DNA of 7,499 nt, taken from NCBI GenBank assembly GCA_025455245.1, contig JALOMX010000090.1, positions 1-7,499 of the forward strand, written 5' to 3'. The position numbers and the translations under genes are program-made. The notes under the pieces are model-generated. The model was not told the origin of the DNA, ran no database searches, and saw only the letters and a program-made list of their open reading frames with translations. Source of the stretch: Chitinophagaceae bacterium (GTDB lineage Bacteria; Bacteroidota; Bacteroidia; Chitinophagales; Chitinophagaceae). Below are positions 1 to 7,050 of the stretch, piece by piece (within the stretch, counting starts at the first letter, position 1; every line of letters begins with the position of its first letter).

Positions 1-1230
1 CCTACCCCTGAAGAAAAACTTCTCCGTGCCATCTTTGGCGACAAGGCGGGAGATGCAAAAGATGCATCCCTTAAAGCCCCAAGCGGCACCGAAGGTGTAG
101 TCATTGACAAGAAGCTTTTCCAGCGTACCAAAAAGGATAAGAATACCAAAGTGCGTGAAAAGGCCGCATTGGAGAAAATAGAAAAAATACACGAGAAGAA
201 TCAGGGTGATCTTCTGGAACTATTGCTCGATAAGCTGGAAGTTCTTTTAAAAGAAAAGCCATCTGCCGGAATCAGCAATAATTTTGGTGAGGTACTGATC
301 GGGAAGGGCGCCAGGTTTAACCGTAAGAATCTGAGTCAGATCGATTTTCTGAATGTAAACCCTCTGGGTTGGACAGGAGATGCCCATATTGATGAGCTGA
401 TCAATCAATTGCTGCATAACTATACCATAAAGTACAACGAAGAACTCGGCCGTTACAAGCGTGAAAAATTCAACATCAGCATTGGGGATGAATTACCTGC
501 AGGCGTGTTGAAGCTGGCAAAAGTTTATCTTGCTGTTAAGCGTAAGCTTAAGGTTGGTGATAAAATGGCCGGTCGTCACGGTAACAAAGGTATTGTTGCC
601 AAGATTGTTCGTCAGGAAGATATGCCGTTCCTTGAGGATGGTTCACCGGTTGATATCGTTTTGAACCCCCTCGGTGTACCAAGCCGTATGAACCTCGGAC
701 AGATTTATGAAACAGTACTTGGCTGGGCCGGACTAAAACTTGGTAAGCGGTATGCGACACCTATCTTCGATGGTGCTACTACAGATGAAATTGCAAATGA
801 AATTGAAGCAGCTAATCTTCCTAAATTCGGGCATACCTATCTATATGATGGTGAAACGGGCGACCGTTTTGATCAGAAGGCCACAGTAGGTGTAATCTAT
901 GTTATTAAGCTCCACCACATGGTTGATGATAAAATGCACGCACGTTCTATAGGACCATACAGCTTGATTACTCAACAGCCTTTGGGCGGTAAAGCTCAGT
1001 TTGGTGGTCAGCGTTTTGGTGAAATGGAGGTTTGGGCCCTTGAAGCTTATGGTGCTGCAAACATCCTGCAGGAACTGCTTACAATTAAGTCTGATGACAT
1101 TATTGGACGTGCCAAGACTTACGAGGCCATTGTAAAAGGCGACAATATTCCACGTGCCGGCGTGCCCGAATCATTTAATGTATTGGTGCATGAATTGAGG
1201 GGACTTGGATTGGATATGAGCTTTGAATAA
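1..1230 (+). CDS. rpoB: DNA-directed RNA polymerase beta subunit, C-terminal part (5' end outside window)
   Basis: This is the last 409 residues of RpoB, open from base 1 in frame 1 to the TAA at 1228-1230. RpoB forms half of the catalytic cleft of RNA polymerase in the cytoplasm. Seen here: the block [12 protein letters not shown] (fragment residues about 186-197), whose Lys188 and Lys196 match E. coli Lys1065 and Lys1073 near the initiating nucleotide; the [11 protein letters not shown] block, where His306 matches E. coli His1237; then [24 protein letters not shown] and a C-terminus of [21 protein letters not shown] type, split here only for naming. A charged, helix-rich stretch at residues about 50-95 fits the Bacteroidota form. 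The end looks natural, not truncated. Codon use favours GGT and CGT more than the neighbouring genes, as expected for a highly expressed gene. Oddly, rpoC does not follow: a terminator and an unrelated hydrolase gene do. Identity is secure. Confidence 0.98.
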   Translation, partial: PTPEEKLLRAIFGDKAGDAKDASLKAPSGTEGVVIDKKLFQRTKKDKNTKVREKAALEKIEKIHEKNQGDLLELLLDKLEVLLKEKPSAGISNNFGEVLIGKGARFNRKNLSQIDFLNVNPLGWTGDAHIDELINQLLHNYTIKYNEELGRYKREKFNISIGDELPAGVLKLAKVYLAVKRKLKVGDKMAGRHGNKGIVAKIVRQEDMPFLEDGSPVDIVLNPLGVPSRMNLGQIYETVLGWAGLKLGKRYATPIFDGATTDEIANEIEAANLPKFGHTYLYDGETGDRFDQKATVGVIYVIKLHHMVDDKMHARSIGPYSLITQQPLGGKAQFGGQRFGEMEVWALEAYGAANILQELLTIKSDDIIGRAKTYEAIVKGDNIPRAGVPESFNVLVHELRGLGLDMSFE

Positions 1231-1259
1231 TAGAAGTTTTGCCTGAGGCATACCATATA

Positions 1260-1298
1260 GCCACGAGTGTACAAATCATGTGCATTCGTGGCTTTTTT
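1260..1298 (+). terminator. Intrinsic terminator after rpoB
   Basis: The arms at 1260-1273 and 1279-1292 form a 14-bp stem (two G-U wobbles) around the 5-nt loop AATCA, followed at once by six T residues at 1293-1298. The base of the stem is GC-rich (GCCACG/CGTGGC). It lies 29 bases after the rpoB stop. A further 7-bp complementary pair, TACCATA at 1251-1257 and TATGGTA at 1302-1308, brackets the hairpin and T-tract and could extend the fold. This should end the rpoB transcript before the hydrolase gene. Confidence 0.9.
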
Positions 1299-1309
1299 AT
1301 GTATGGTAG

Positions 1310-1338
1310 TTTATGAAAATAATCTCCCATTATCTTTA
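1310..1338 (+). promoter_or_regulatory. Possible Bacteroidota-type promoter for the S15-like hydrolase gene
   Basis: TATCTTTA at 1331-1338 matches the -7 consensus TAnnTTTG at all but the last fixed base. TTTA at 1310-1313 is a one-mismatch -33 box, with a 17-base spacer. Transcription would start near 1344, leaving a short AT-rich leader of about 13 bases before the ATG at 1357. The site lies just past the rpoB terminator, which fits independent transcription. Both boxes are imperfect, so this is tentative. Confidence 0.35.
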
Positions 1339-1356
1339 TCGGATTAAATATTAGAA

Positions 1357-3249
1357 ATGAAACAACTGCTTTTCGGCTTTCTTTTAGTCTTTTCGGCCAA
1401 TTCTTTTGCACAGTCAAAAAATGAAGATTCACTGTGGCTGGTTAGCCATTATGATAAAGCCATTTACAGTATCCCCATGCGTGATGGTGCCAAGCTGCAC
1501 ACCATTGTGTATACACCAAAAGATAATTCAAAAAAATATCCCTTCCTTATAAACCGCACATGTTACAACGCAAGTAACTATGATGATTTTAACCTTGGTA
1601 ATTATCCGTCAAAAACATTAATCAGGGATGGATACATTTTAGTGTATCAGGATGTGCGTGGCCGTTACCTGAGTGAGGGTACATGGACCAATATGACCCC
1701 CAATATTCCCGGAAATAATGTGAAAGATAAGAATTCGGTTGATGAAAGCAGCGACACTTATGATACTATTGAATGGCTGCTTAAGAATATTAAGAATCAT
1801 AATGGGAAAGCCGGTCAGTATGGAATTTCGTACCCCGGGTTTTATTCGGCTGCCTCGTTGCCTGATGCGCATCCTGCCTTAAAAGCGGTATCGCCACAAG
1901 CACCGATTGCAGATTTCTTTTTCGATGATTTCCATCATCAGGGGGCCTTTGTACAGGCATATACTGCAGCCTTCCCGGTATTTGGTTATAATCCGGCCAA
2001 ACCAACCAAAGACAACTGGTTCTTACCGGGCATCATGCGCCTGTATCCCATGGGGCAGGGAGCGCCTGACGGGTATGCCTACTATATGAGATTGGGTGCC
2101 TTAAAGAATATTACCGAAAAAATTCATTATGATAATTATTTCTGGAAGGAGCATGTGGATCATCCGAATTATGATACCTTCTGGCAAAAGCGCAACCTGT
2201 TACCACATTTAAAGCAGGTTAAGCCTGCCGTTCTTACGGTAGGCGGGTGGTTTGATGCAGAAGACTTATATGGCCCGCTTAACATTTATAAAACCATTGA
2301 AAAAAATAATCAGGGAGCCGTAAACCACCTGGTAATGGGCCCATGGGGCCATGGCGATTGGGCCCGGGAAAATGGTAAAAGCACCCATAACCATATTTAT
2401 TTCGGGGATAGCATCAGTACCTGGTATCAAAACAACCTTGAAGCGCCATTTTTTAAAATGTACCTGAAGGATGACGTCAATGCGCCCGCGTTGGCAGAAG
2501 CCAATGTGTTTAATACAGGTACCAAAAAATGGGAAACATATAATATCTGGCCTCCGGAAAAAGAAACCGTCAGGCTAAGTTTTGCCCCCGGCCGGAAACT
2601 TCAGATAAATACATCAGGAAATGCAAACGATCGGTTTGATTATATCAGTGATCCTGCAAATCCTGTACCTTACACATCTCAGATAGAAGGTTTAACCTTT
2701 ACGCCAAGGAATTTTATGAGCGATGATCAGCGGCATGCATCAAAGAGGCCGGATGTGCTGACATTTGAAACGGAACCATTGAAGGAGGAATTTACCTTGA
2801 ATGGAGAAATTTTAGCAAAGCTCAAAGTTGCAACTACCGGCACAGATGCCGACTTTATGGTGAAGCTAATTGATGTTTATCCTGATAATCATCCAAACTA
2901 CGATCATAATCCCAAGAATATTGTGATGGGCGGCTATCAGCAATTGGTGCGCAGCGAGGCATACCGTGCACGCTTCCGCAACAGTTTTGAAAAGCCGGAA
3001 CCTTTTGTGCCCAATCAGCCAACAGATGTAACCATTCCATTACAGGATGTCTTGCATACTTTTAAAAAGGGACACCGAATTATGATTCAGATTCATAGCA
3101 CATGGTTCCCTTACATTGATCGCAACCCGCAGAAGTATGTCGATAACATTTTCAAAGCTGAGGATTCAGATTTTCAAAAGGCAACGATTACCGTGTTTGG
3201 CTCATCGGAGATACTGATAGGCAGGGGTTTGCATAGCCTGAGGGATTGA
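1357..3249 (+). CDS. Secreted CocE/NonD-family (S15-like) hydrolase, alpha-amino acid ester hydrolase type
   Basis: A 630-residue serine hydrolase, probably periplasmic or outer-surface, expected to cleave esters or amides of alpha-amino acids or related acyl groups. Seen: a signal peptide at residues 1-19 (hydrophobic core, then SANSFA-Q); an alpha/beta-hydrolase domain at about 30-370 with nucleophile motif GISYPG (Ser158), catalytic Asp300 in GGWFDAED, and His332 in GPWGHGD; a beta-rich X-Pro dipeptidyl-peptidase C-terminal domain at about 400-625. The order and spacing match alpha-amino acid ester hydrolases such as the Xanthomonas citri enzyme (Ser174, Asp307, His340, from memory). The carboxylate cluster that binds the substrate's amino group in those enzymes also appears present: Asp191 in FDDFHHQGAF, and Glu302 and Asp303. 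Tyr70 in RTCYNAS fits the oxyanion tyrosine. Length is typical for these enzymes (about 615-640). The ATG at 1357 is chosen because it directly precedes the signal peptide; there is no Shine-Dalgarno sequence. Alternatives are glutaryl-7-ACA acylase or a dipeptidase-like role; the exact substrate is not known. Confidence 0.9.
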   Translation: MKQLLFGFLLVFSANSFAQSKNEDSLWLVSHYDKAIYSIPMRDGAKLHTIVYTPKDNSKKYPFLINRTCYNASNYDDFNLGNYPSKTLIRDGYILVYQDVRGRYLSEGTWTNMTPNIPGNNVKDKNSVDESSDTYDTIEWLLKNIKNHNGKAGQYGISYPGFYSAASLPDAHPALKAVSPQAPIADFFFDDFHHQGAFVQAYTAAFPVFGYNPAKPTKDNWFLPGIMRLYPMGQGAPDGYAYYMRLGALKNITEKIHYDNYFWKEHVDHPNYDTFWQKRNLLPHLKQVKPAVLTVGGWFDAEDLYGPLNIYKTIEKNNQGAVNHLVMGPWGHGDWARENGKSTHNHIYFGDSISTWYQNNLEAPFFKMYLKDDVNAPALAEANVFNTGTKKWETYNIWPPEKETVRLSFAPGRKLQINTSGNANDRFDYISDPANPVPYTSQIEGLTFTPRNFMSDDQRHASKRPDVLTFETEPLKEEFTLNGEILAKLKVATTGTDADFMVKLIDVYPDNHPNYDHNPKNIVMGGYQQLVRSEAYRARFRNSFEKPEPFVPNQPTDVTIPLQDVLHTFKKGHRIMIQIHSTWFPYIDRNPQKYVDNIFKAEDSDFQKATITVFGSSEILIGRGLHSLRD

Positions 3250-3281
3250 TTGGATAAAGCATATTGAATTAATCATTTAAG

Positions 3282-3312
3282 AAGAGTTTCAGATCTGAGG
3301 CTCTTATATTTT
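3282..3312 (+). terminator. Probable terminator hairpin between convergent genes
   Basis: The arms at 3282-3291 and 3296-3305 pair over 10 bp around the loop GATC, followed by ATATTTT. Two of the pairs are U-G in the plus-strand RNA and would become A-C mismatches in the minus-strand RNA, so the fold favours ending the upstream hydrolase transcript over the permease transcript. The T-tract is interrupted, so efficiency may be modest. The 3' arm segment CTCTTA (3301-3306) can instead pair with TAAGAG at 3312-3317. Confidence 0.5.
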
Positions 3313-3334
3313 AAGAGGCATTGGAGGAAATTAT

Positions 3335-4099
3335 TTATTTAAAAAAAATATCATAAGCAAATCGGAGGATAGTTCCGGCTACAACTACCAAAAAGAAAGC
3401 GCGGATAAACTTATTGCCTTTTGCCAGCGCAAGATGAGTACCTGCATATCCTCCTGCCATATTGCAAACTGCCATCGGGATGGCCAACTGGTAAATGATA
3501 TGTCCGGTAGCGGAAAAGTATAGAATACTTGCAAAGTTGGTGGCAAGGTTCACCACTTTGGCATGCGCGCTTGCATGCATAAAATCGAAGCCAATTACAG
3601 TAATAAAAACAAGTACTAAAAAACTGCCCGTACCCGGACCAATAAAACCATCGTAGAAGCCAATCAGTAATCCGGCAATTATCCCTTTCCATAAAGCTTC
3701 ACCATAGGGCAATGCATCGTGCTGATGTCCAAGATTTTTTTTTGTATAGGTATAAAGGGCTACAATAATCAATACCACCAAAATGATAGGTTTTAATACC
3801 TTGTTTTCAAGGATACTTACCATATAAGAACCGAACATGGCCGCTGCGAAAGCGGCAAGTGCAATACCCCCCACCAATTTCCATTGAATCTGAATCCTTT
3901 TTTGATATTGCCATGCGGACACTGCGGTACCACAGAAAGAGGGAATTTTAACTGTTCCCAGAATAGATGCAACCGGCCAATTAGGAAAAGTAACGAGTAG
4001 GGCCGGGGTTTGTACAAGTCCGCCACCGCCAACTACCGCATCAATAAATCCGGCTGAGAATGCTGCCGCACAGGCTATCAGCAATTGTGTCCATTCCAT
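3335..4099 (-). CDS. TauE/SafE (TSUP) family membrane permease, YfcA-like
   Basis: A 254-residue inner-membrane protein of the TSUP family, whose studied members export sulfite, sulfoacetate or related sulfur-containing or organic anions; the cargo cannot be read from the sequence. It is hydrophobic throughout, with about eight predicted membrane segments. The two half-repeats typical of the family are visible: GFIDAVVGGGGLVQTPALL at residues 17-35 opens the first half and GFYDGFIGPGTGSF at 147-160 the second. The second motif closely resembles E. coli YfcA. A charged central loop (residues about 119-138, including TKKNLGHQHD) links the halves. Length is normal. The ATG at 4097-4099 is the natural start, right before the first membrane segment. 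Its best upstream -7 candidate on the minus strand, GAACTTTG at 4138-4131, has one mismatch and no good -33 partner. It is convergent with the hydrolase gene and divergent from the GH97 gene. A run of nine A residues on the coding strand (3743-3735) lies in the central-loop codons. Confidence 0.92.
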   Translation of the reverse strand: MEWTQLLIACAAAFSAGFIDAVVGGGGLVQTPALLVTFPNWPVASILGTVKIPSFCGTAVSAWQYQKRIQIQWKLVGGIALAAFAAAMFGSYMVSILENKVLKPIILVVLIIVALYTYTKKNLGHQHDALPYGEALWKGIIAGLLIGFYDGFIGPGTGSFLVLVFITVIGFDFMHASAHAKVVNLATNFASILYFSATGHIIYQLAIPMAVCNMAGGYAGTHLALAKGNKFIRAFFLVVVAGTILRFAYDIFFK

Positions 4100-4156
4100 A
4101 GTGGCTGCGAAGGTAACGGCTCTTTTATACCAAAGTTCGGGAATGCTATATCGTCT

Positions 4157-4187
4157 TTTTTAATTGTATTAAATACAATTAAATTTG
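4157..4187 (+). promoter_or_regulatory. Bacteroidota-type promoter for the GH97 gene
   Basis: TAAATTTG at 4180-4187 is an exact match to the -7 consensus TAnnTTTG. TTTT at 4157-4160 is a one-mismatch -33 box with a 19-base spacer. Transcription would start near 4193, about 25 bases before the ATG at 4218. The TTG at 4185 lies inside the -7 box and so cannot be the translation start if this promoter is used. Confidence 0.55.
4159..4183. promoter_or_regulatory. 25-bp AT-rich palindrome, candidate operator
   Basis: Two 12-base arms, TTTAATTGTATT at 4159-4170 and AATACAATTAAA at 4172-4183, are perfect reverse complements around the single base A at 4171. The palindrome fills the spacer of the GH97 promoter and runs into its -7 box, so a dimeric protein bound here would compete with RNA polymerase. 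It also lies upstream of the divergent permease gene. No T-tract follows that would make it a terminator for either strand. The regulator is unknown; AT-rich sequence makes chance palindromes more likely, but 12 perfect base pairs is long. Confidence 0.55.
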
Positions 4188-4217
4188 GCATTTACGCCTT
4201 CATTTTTTAAATTTACC

Positions 4218-6164
4218 ATGAAAATGATTGCATATATGTTGTTTAGAGTGTTTTATTTTATAGGGTTTAATTTCCTGATTGTTTTCTCCGGGTGGGCACA
4301 AGTACATATTTCATCTCCTGATCAAAATATTCTGGTGGTTGTTTCCTTAAACGGGAATGGGCAAATATTCTATAAGGTGAGCTACAAAAACGTTACCGTT
4401 TTACAGCCTTCCAAATTGGGAATGCATATGGGTGCGGAAAATTATGAAACCGGAATGAGAATGACCGACAGCGGAAGGGTCAGTGTGATGAATGATTCCT
4501 ATACCTTAATGCATGGAAAGAAAAAGCATATACATATTAATGCTAATGTCAGGATCCTTCGTTTTATGAATACAAATGGCCAACCATTGTTCATAGAGTT
4601 TTCTGTGGCCAATGATGGCGTAGCGTTCCGTTATCATTTTCCGGGGGATGCCAAAGCGCATCAACAGATTACAAAAGAAGGTACGTCTTTTAATTTTCCT
4701 TCAGATGCCAGGGCATGGCTTCAACCTATGCAGGTATCTAAAACAGGGTGGGAGCAAACCAATCCTGCGTATGAAGAACACTATCAGATGGACATACCGG
4801 TGGGTACTGTATCAACAATGGGAGCCGGTTGGGTATACCCGGCCCTCTTTCGTACCGGTGATATCTGGATGCTGATTACAGAAACCGGAGTAGAAGGGCA
4901 TCATTGTGCTACAAGGCTTTCTCATTTTTCACCTGATGGTGAGTATTCCGTTGCTTTTCCTGATCCGCGGGAGGTAATCACCGGTAAAGGCCTTTTGCCC
5001 CGAGTGGTTAGTAATTATAATAGCCCCTGGAGGATCCTTGCCATCGGCTCTTTGGCCACTATTGTTGAAAATACGCTGGGTACAGATTTTGCCCTTCCAA
5101 AAGTGGCCGGAGATTTTTCTTTTGTTCAGCCGGGAAAGGCTTCCTGGAGCTGGATTAATTCGAAGGATGATTATATCATATACGATGAGCAGAAAAGATA
5201 TATTGAATTTGCTGCTGATATGAAGTGGCAATATTGTCTGATAGATGCCGGTTGGGATCGTAAGATCGGATATGAAAAAGTAAAAGAGCTTGCGGATTTT
5301 GCCAAAACAAAAAAGGTAAAATTGTTGCTTTGGTACAATTCAGCGGGCGATTGGAACACGGTAAAGTTGACACCGAAAAGCCAATTGTTGACCCAAGAGT
5401 TAAGGGAAAAGGAATTTGACAGGTTAAAACAAATGGGGATTGCAGGTGTGAAAATCGATTTTTTTGCCGGGGACGGACAATCGGTTATGGAGTATTATCA
5501 GGATATTTTGAAAGATGCAGCAAAGGCAGGATTAATGGTAAATTTTCATGGGGCGACATTGCCAAGGGGATGGAGCAGGACTTATCCAAACCTTTTAACA
5601 ACGGAAGCTGTAAAGGGTTTTGAAATGGTTACATTCAACCAGAATGATGCGGATAAACAGGCAGCACATTGCACCATGCTCCCTTTTACCCGAAATGTTT
5701 ACGATCCTATGGATTTTACCCCAATGAACCTTTATAAGATTCAAACAAATGTTCAGCGGAAAACCTCGGCAGTTTTCGAGTTGGCCACTTCAGTGCTGTT
5801 TACATCAGGTATTCAGCATTTTGCCGAATCGCCTGAAGGGATGTCGAAAGTGCCGGAACGAATCAAAGATTTCCTAAGGGGTCTTCCCGATACGTGGGAT
5901 GATGTGCGATTAATAGATGGTTATCCCGGACGCTATGTTGTCATTGCCCGCAAAGCAGGAAACAAATGGTATGTGGCAGGTATTAATGGTTCGGAAACGG
6001 ATGTGAGCATCAAAATTGACCCGACATTATTTGGAGCCCGTTATGCATGGATGGTGAATGATGGTGAGGGGCAATTTTCGTTTTCTGAAAGTCAACCGGC
6101 AACAGTTCAACCTGTTCAGATTTCCATGAAGCCATCAGGAGGATTTGTGTTGATGCTGGAATAA
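4218..6164 (+). CDS. Secreted glycoside hydrolase family 97 enzyme (alpha-glucosidase/alpha-galactosidase family)
   Basis: A 648-residue glycosidase expected to remove alpha-linked glucose or galactose from oligosaccharides in the periplasm. Seen: a signal peptide at residues 1-28 ending SGWAQ; an N-terminal beta-sandwich at about 30-290; a catalytic (beta/alpha)8 barrel at about 300-540 opened by SWSWINSKDDYIIYDEQKRY; and a C-terminal beta domain at about 560-648 ending GGFVLMLE. Asp414 in GVKIDFFAGDGQ sits where retaining GH97 enzymes carry their nucleophile (Asp415 in the Bacteroides alpha-galactosidase, from memory), and Glu469 in TTEAVKGFE fits the general acid (Glu470 there). Glu463, six residues before it, fits a calcium ligand. 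This favours the retaining alpha-galactosidase branch over the inverting SusB branch, but substrate remains open. The ATG at 4218 is preferred over the in-frame TTG at 4185, which lies in the promoter; ATG 4224 is possible. No SusC/SusD or other sugar-degradation gene is adjacent in this window. Confidence 0.93.
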   Translation: MKMIAYMLFRVFYFIGFNFLIVFSGWAQVHISSPDQNILVVVSLNGNGQIFYKVSYKNVTVLQPSKLGMHMGAENYETGMRMTDSGRVSVMNDSYTLMHGKKKHIHINANVRILRFMNTNGQPLFIEFSVANDGVAFRYHFPGDAKAHQQITKEGTSFNFPSDARAWLQPMQVSKTGWEQTNPAYEEHYQMDIPVGTVSTMGAGWVYPALFRTGDIWMLITETGVEGHHCATRLSHFSPDGEYSVAFPDPREVITGKGLLPRVVSNYNSPWRILAIGSLATIVENTLGTDFALPKVAGDFSFVQPGKASWSWINSKDDYIIYDEQKRYIEFAADMKWQYCLIDAGWDRKIGYEKVKELADFAKTKKVKLLLWYNSAGDWNTVKLTPKSQLLTQELREKEFDRLKQMGIAGVKIDFFAGDGQSVMEYYQDILKDAAKAGLMVNFHGATLPRGWSRTYPNLLTTEAVKGFEMVTFNQNDADKQAAHCTMLPFTRNVYDPMDFTPMNLYKIQTNVQRKTSAVFELATSVLFTSGIQHFAESPEGMSKVPERIKDFLRGLPDTWDDVRLIDGYPGRYVVIARKAGNKWYVAGINGSETDVSIKIDPTLFGARYAWMVNDGEGQFSFSESQPATVQPVQISMKPSGGFVLMLE

Positions 6165-6173
6165 TAAATTCCG

Positions 6174-6911
6174 TTACATAACCATATTTGAATCAATGGA
6201 TTCATTTAAGAAGTTTGAACTTGTCATATATGTTTTTTCCGGAGCATATATGAATAGGCAACTTCCATTTTTTATCAGGTCTATGATTTGTTTATGTTCT
6301 TTTTGAGAAACCGCGGGGCAACCCCAACTGCGGCCAAGTCTTCCCGTACGTCGTATGATTTCTTCGCTTACATAGGGGGCCCCGTGCATGACGATGGCAC
6401 GTTTTTCTGCCCGGTCATTAAATCCTTTTTCTAAACCTTTTAATTTCAGGCTATATCCGTTGCTTCCTTGATAAGTGGTTCCGGTAAGGAAAAAACCAAG
6501 GCTGCTCTGGTACGAAGATTCTGTATTGGAAAACCTGTTCGCGATTATTTCTCCCGAATTTTTACCATGGGCTACATAAGTATGCATCAGTACTTTTTCA
6601 GAGTTCATATCAATTATGAACATCCTTTTTTCCGACGAAGGTTTGCTGAAATCAACAATGGTTAAAATACTTTTCCTGAGGCCTTCGTAGTTTAGAATCT
6701 GCTTGTAGCCTTGTAATGCTTTTTGATATAAATCCGGCGACAGTAAAGGGTGGGGCGTTTTTTTTGCAACTATAATTCCTGAATCTCTATGGGTTAAGCT
6801 TTTTTGTTCCGAAACTATTTTTTCATTGGATGGCGTAGTGGAAAATGCAAGACTGCCCAAAATCAACCCTGATACCCCCAACACCAACAACCCCTTTTTG
6901 GACAAATACAT
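6174..6911 (-). CDS. Exported murein L,D-transpeptidase-like protein (YkuD_2 family)
   Basis: A 245-residue protein of the family called murein L,D-transpeptidase catalytic domain, common in Bacteroidota. Classical L,D-transpeptidases cross-link or trim peptidoglycan stem peptides through a cysteine thioester; activity of this branch is inferred. Seen: an N-terminal hydrophobic segment at residues 7-23 (signal peptide or anchor, without a lipobox cysteine); a variable linker to about residue 60; then the catalytic domain with IVDFSKPSSEKRMFIID at 85-101, the conserved AHGKNSG at 114-120, His176 in VMHGAPYV, and the catalytic-type Cys198 in GRSWGCPAV. Both the histidine and the cysteine are present, so the active site looks intact. 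The ATG at 6909-6911 is supported by its signal segment and a -7 box 21 bases upstream. The gene ends only 9 bases from the end of the convergent GH97 gene, with no clear terminator between them. Confidence 0.88.
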   Translation of the reverse strand: MYLSKKGLLVLGVSGLILGSLAFSTTPSNEKIVSEQKSLTHRDSGIIVAKKTPHPLLSPDLYQKALQGYKQILNYEGLRKSILTIVDFSKPSSEKRMFIIDMNSEKVLMHTYVAHGKNSGEIIANRFSNTESSYQSSLGFFLTGTTYQGSNGYSLKLKGLEKGFNDRAEKRAIVMHGAPYVSEEIIRRTGRLGRSWGCPAVSQKEHKQIIDLIKNGSCLFIYAPEKTYMTSSNFLNESIDSNMVM

Positions 6912-6931
6912 AGGATTATTTTTAATTCTTG

Positions 6932-6939
6932 CAAAAGTA
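6932..6939 (-). promoter_or_regulatory. Probable -7 promoter box for the L,D-transpeptidase-like gene
   Basis: On the minus strand this reads TACTTTTG, an exact match to TAnnTTTG. Transcription would start near 6926, leaving a leader of about 15 AT-rich bases before the ATG. The nearest TTG (6967-6965) is about 25 bases upstream, longer than the usual spacer, so the -33 box is uncertain. Confidence 0.45.
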
Positions 6940-7050
6940 TCCTGGTCATTTGTTAATGATTATTCAATTGGGAATTTATTCACCGCTAAAAAATCCGGAG
7001 CAATTCCCGTGAATGGGCTTTTCATTATTGGATGCAAGCATTGTAACCAC

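Noticed and set aside
548..760. Minus-strand open frame inside rpoB
   Set aside because: It lies fully within a highly conserved part of rpoB on the opposite strand and its translation resembles no family; it is a shadow of the real frame.
1175..1432. Minus-strand open frame across the rpoB end and hydrolase start
   Set aside because: It overlaps the rpoB 3' end, the terminator and the hydrolase signal peptide, and shows no recognisable protein features.
1357..6911. A joint beta-lactam or cell-wall module formed by the ester hydrolase and the L,D-transpeptidase-like protein
   Set aside because: The two genes are over 2.9 kb apart on opposite strands, separated by unrelated genes, and share no visible regulatory sequence.
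6970..7014. Interleaved inverted repeats (GGGAATT/AATTCCC and ATTCAC/GTGAAT) resembling a pseudoknot upstream of fabD
   Set aside because: The loop lengths (1, 18 and 0 bases) are geometrically poor for a pseudoknot, and the region lies upstream of both likely transcripts. The short arms are compatible with chance.
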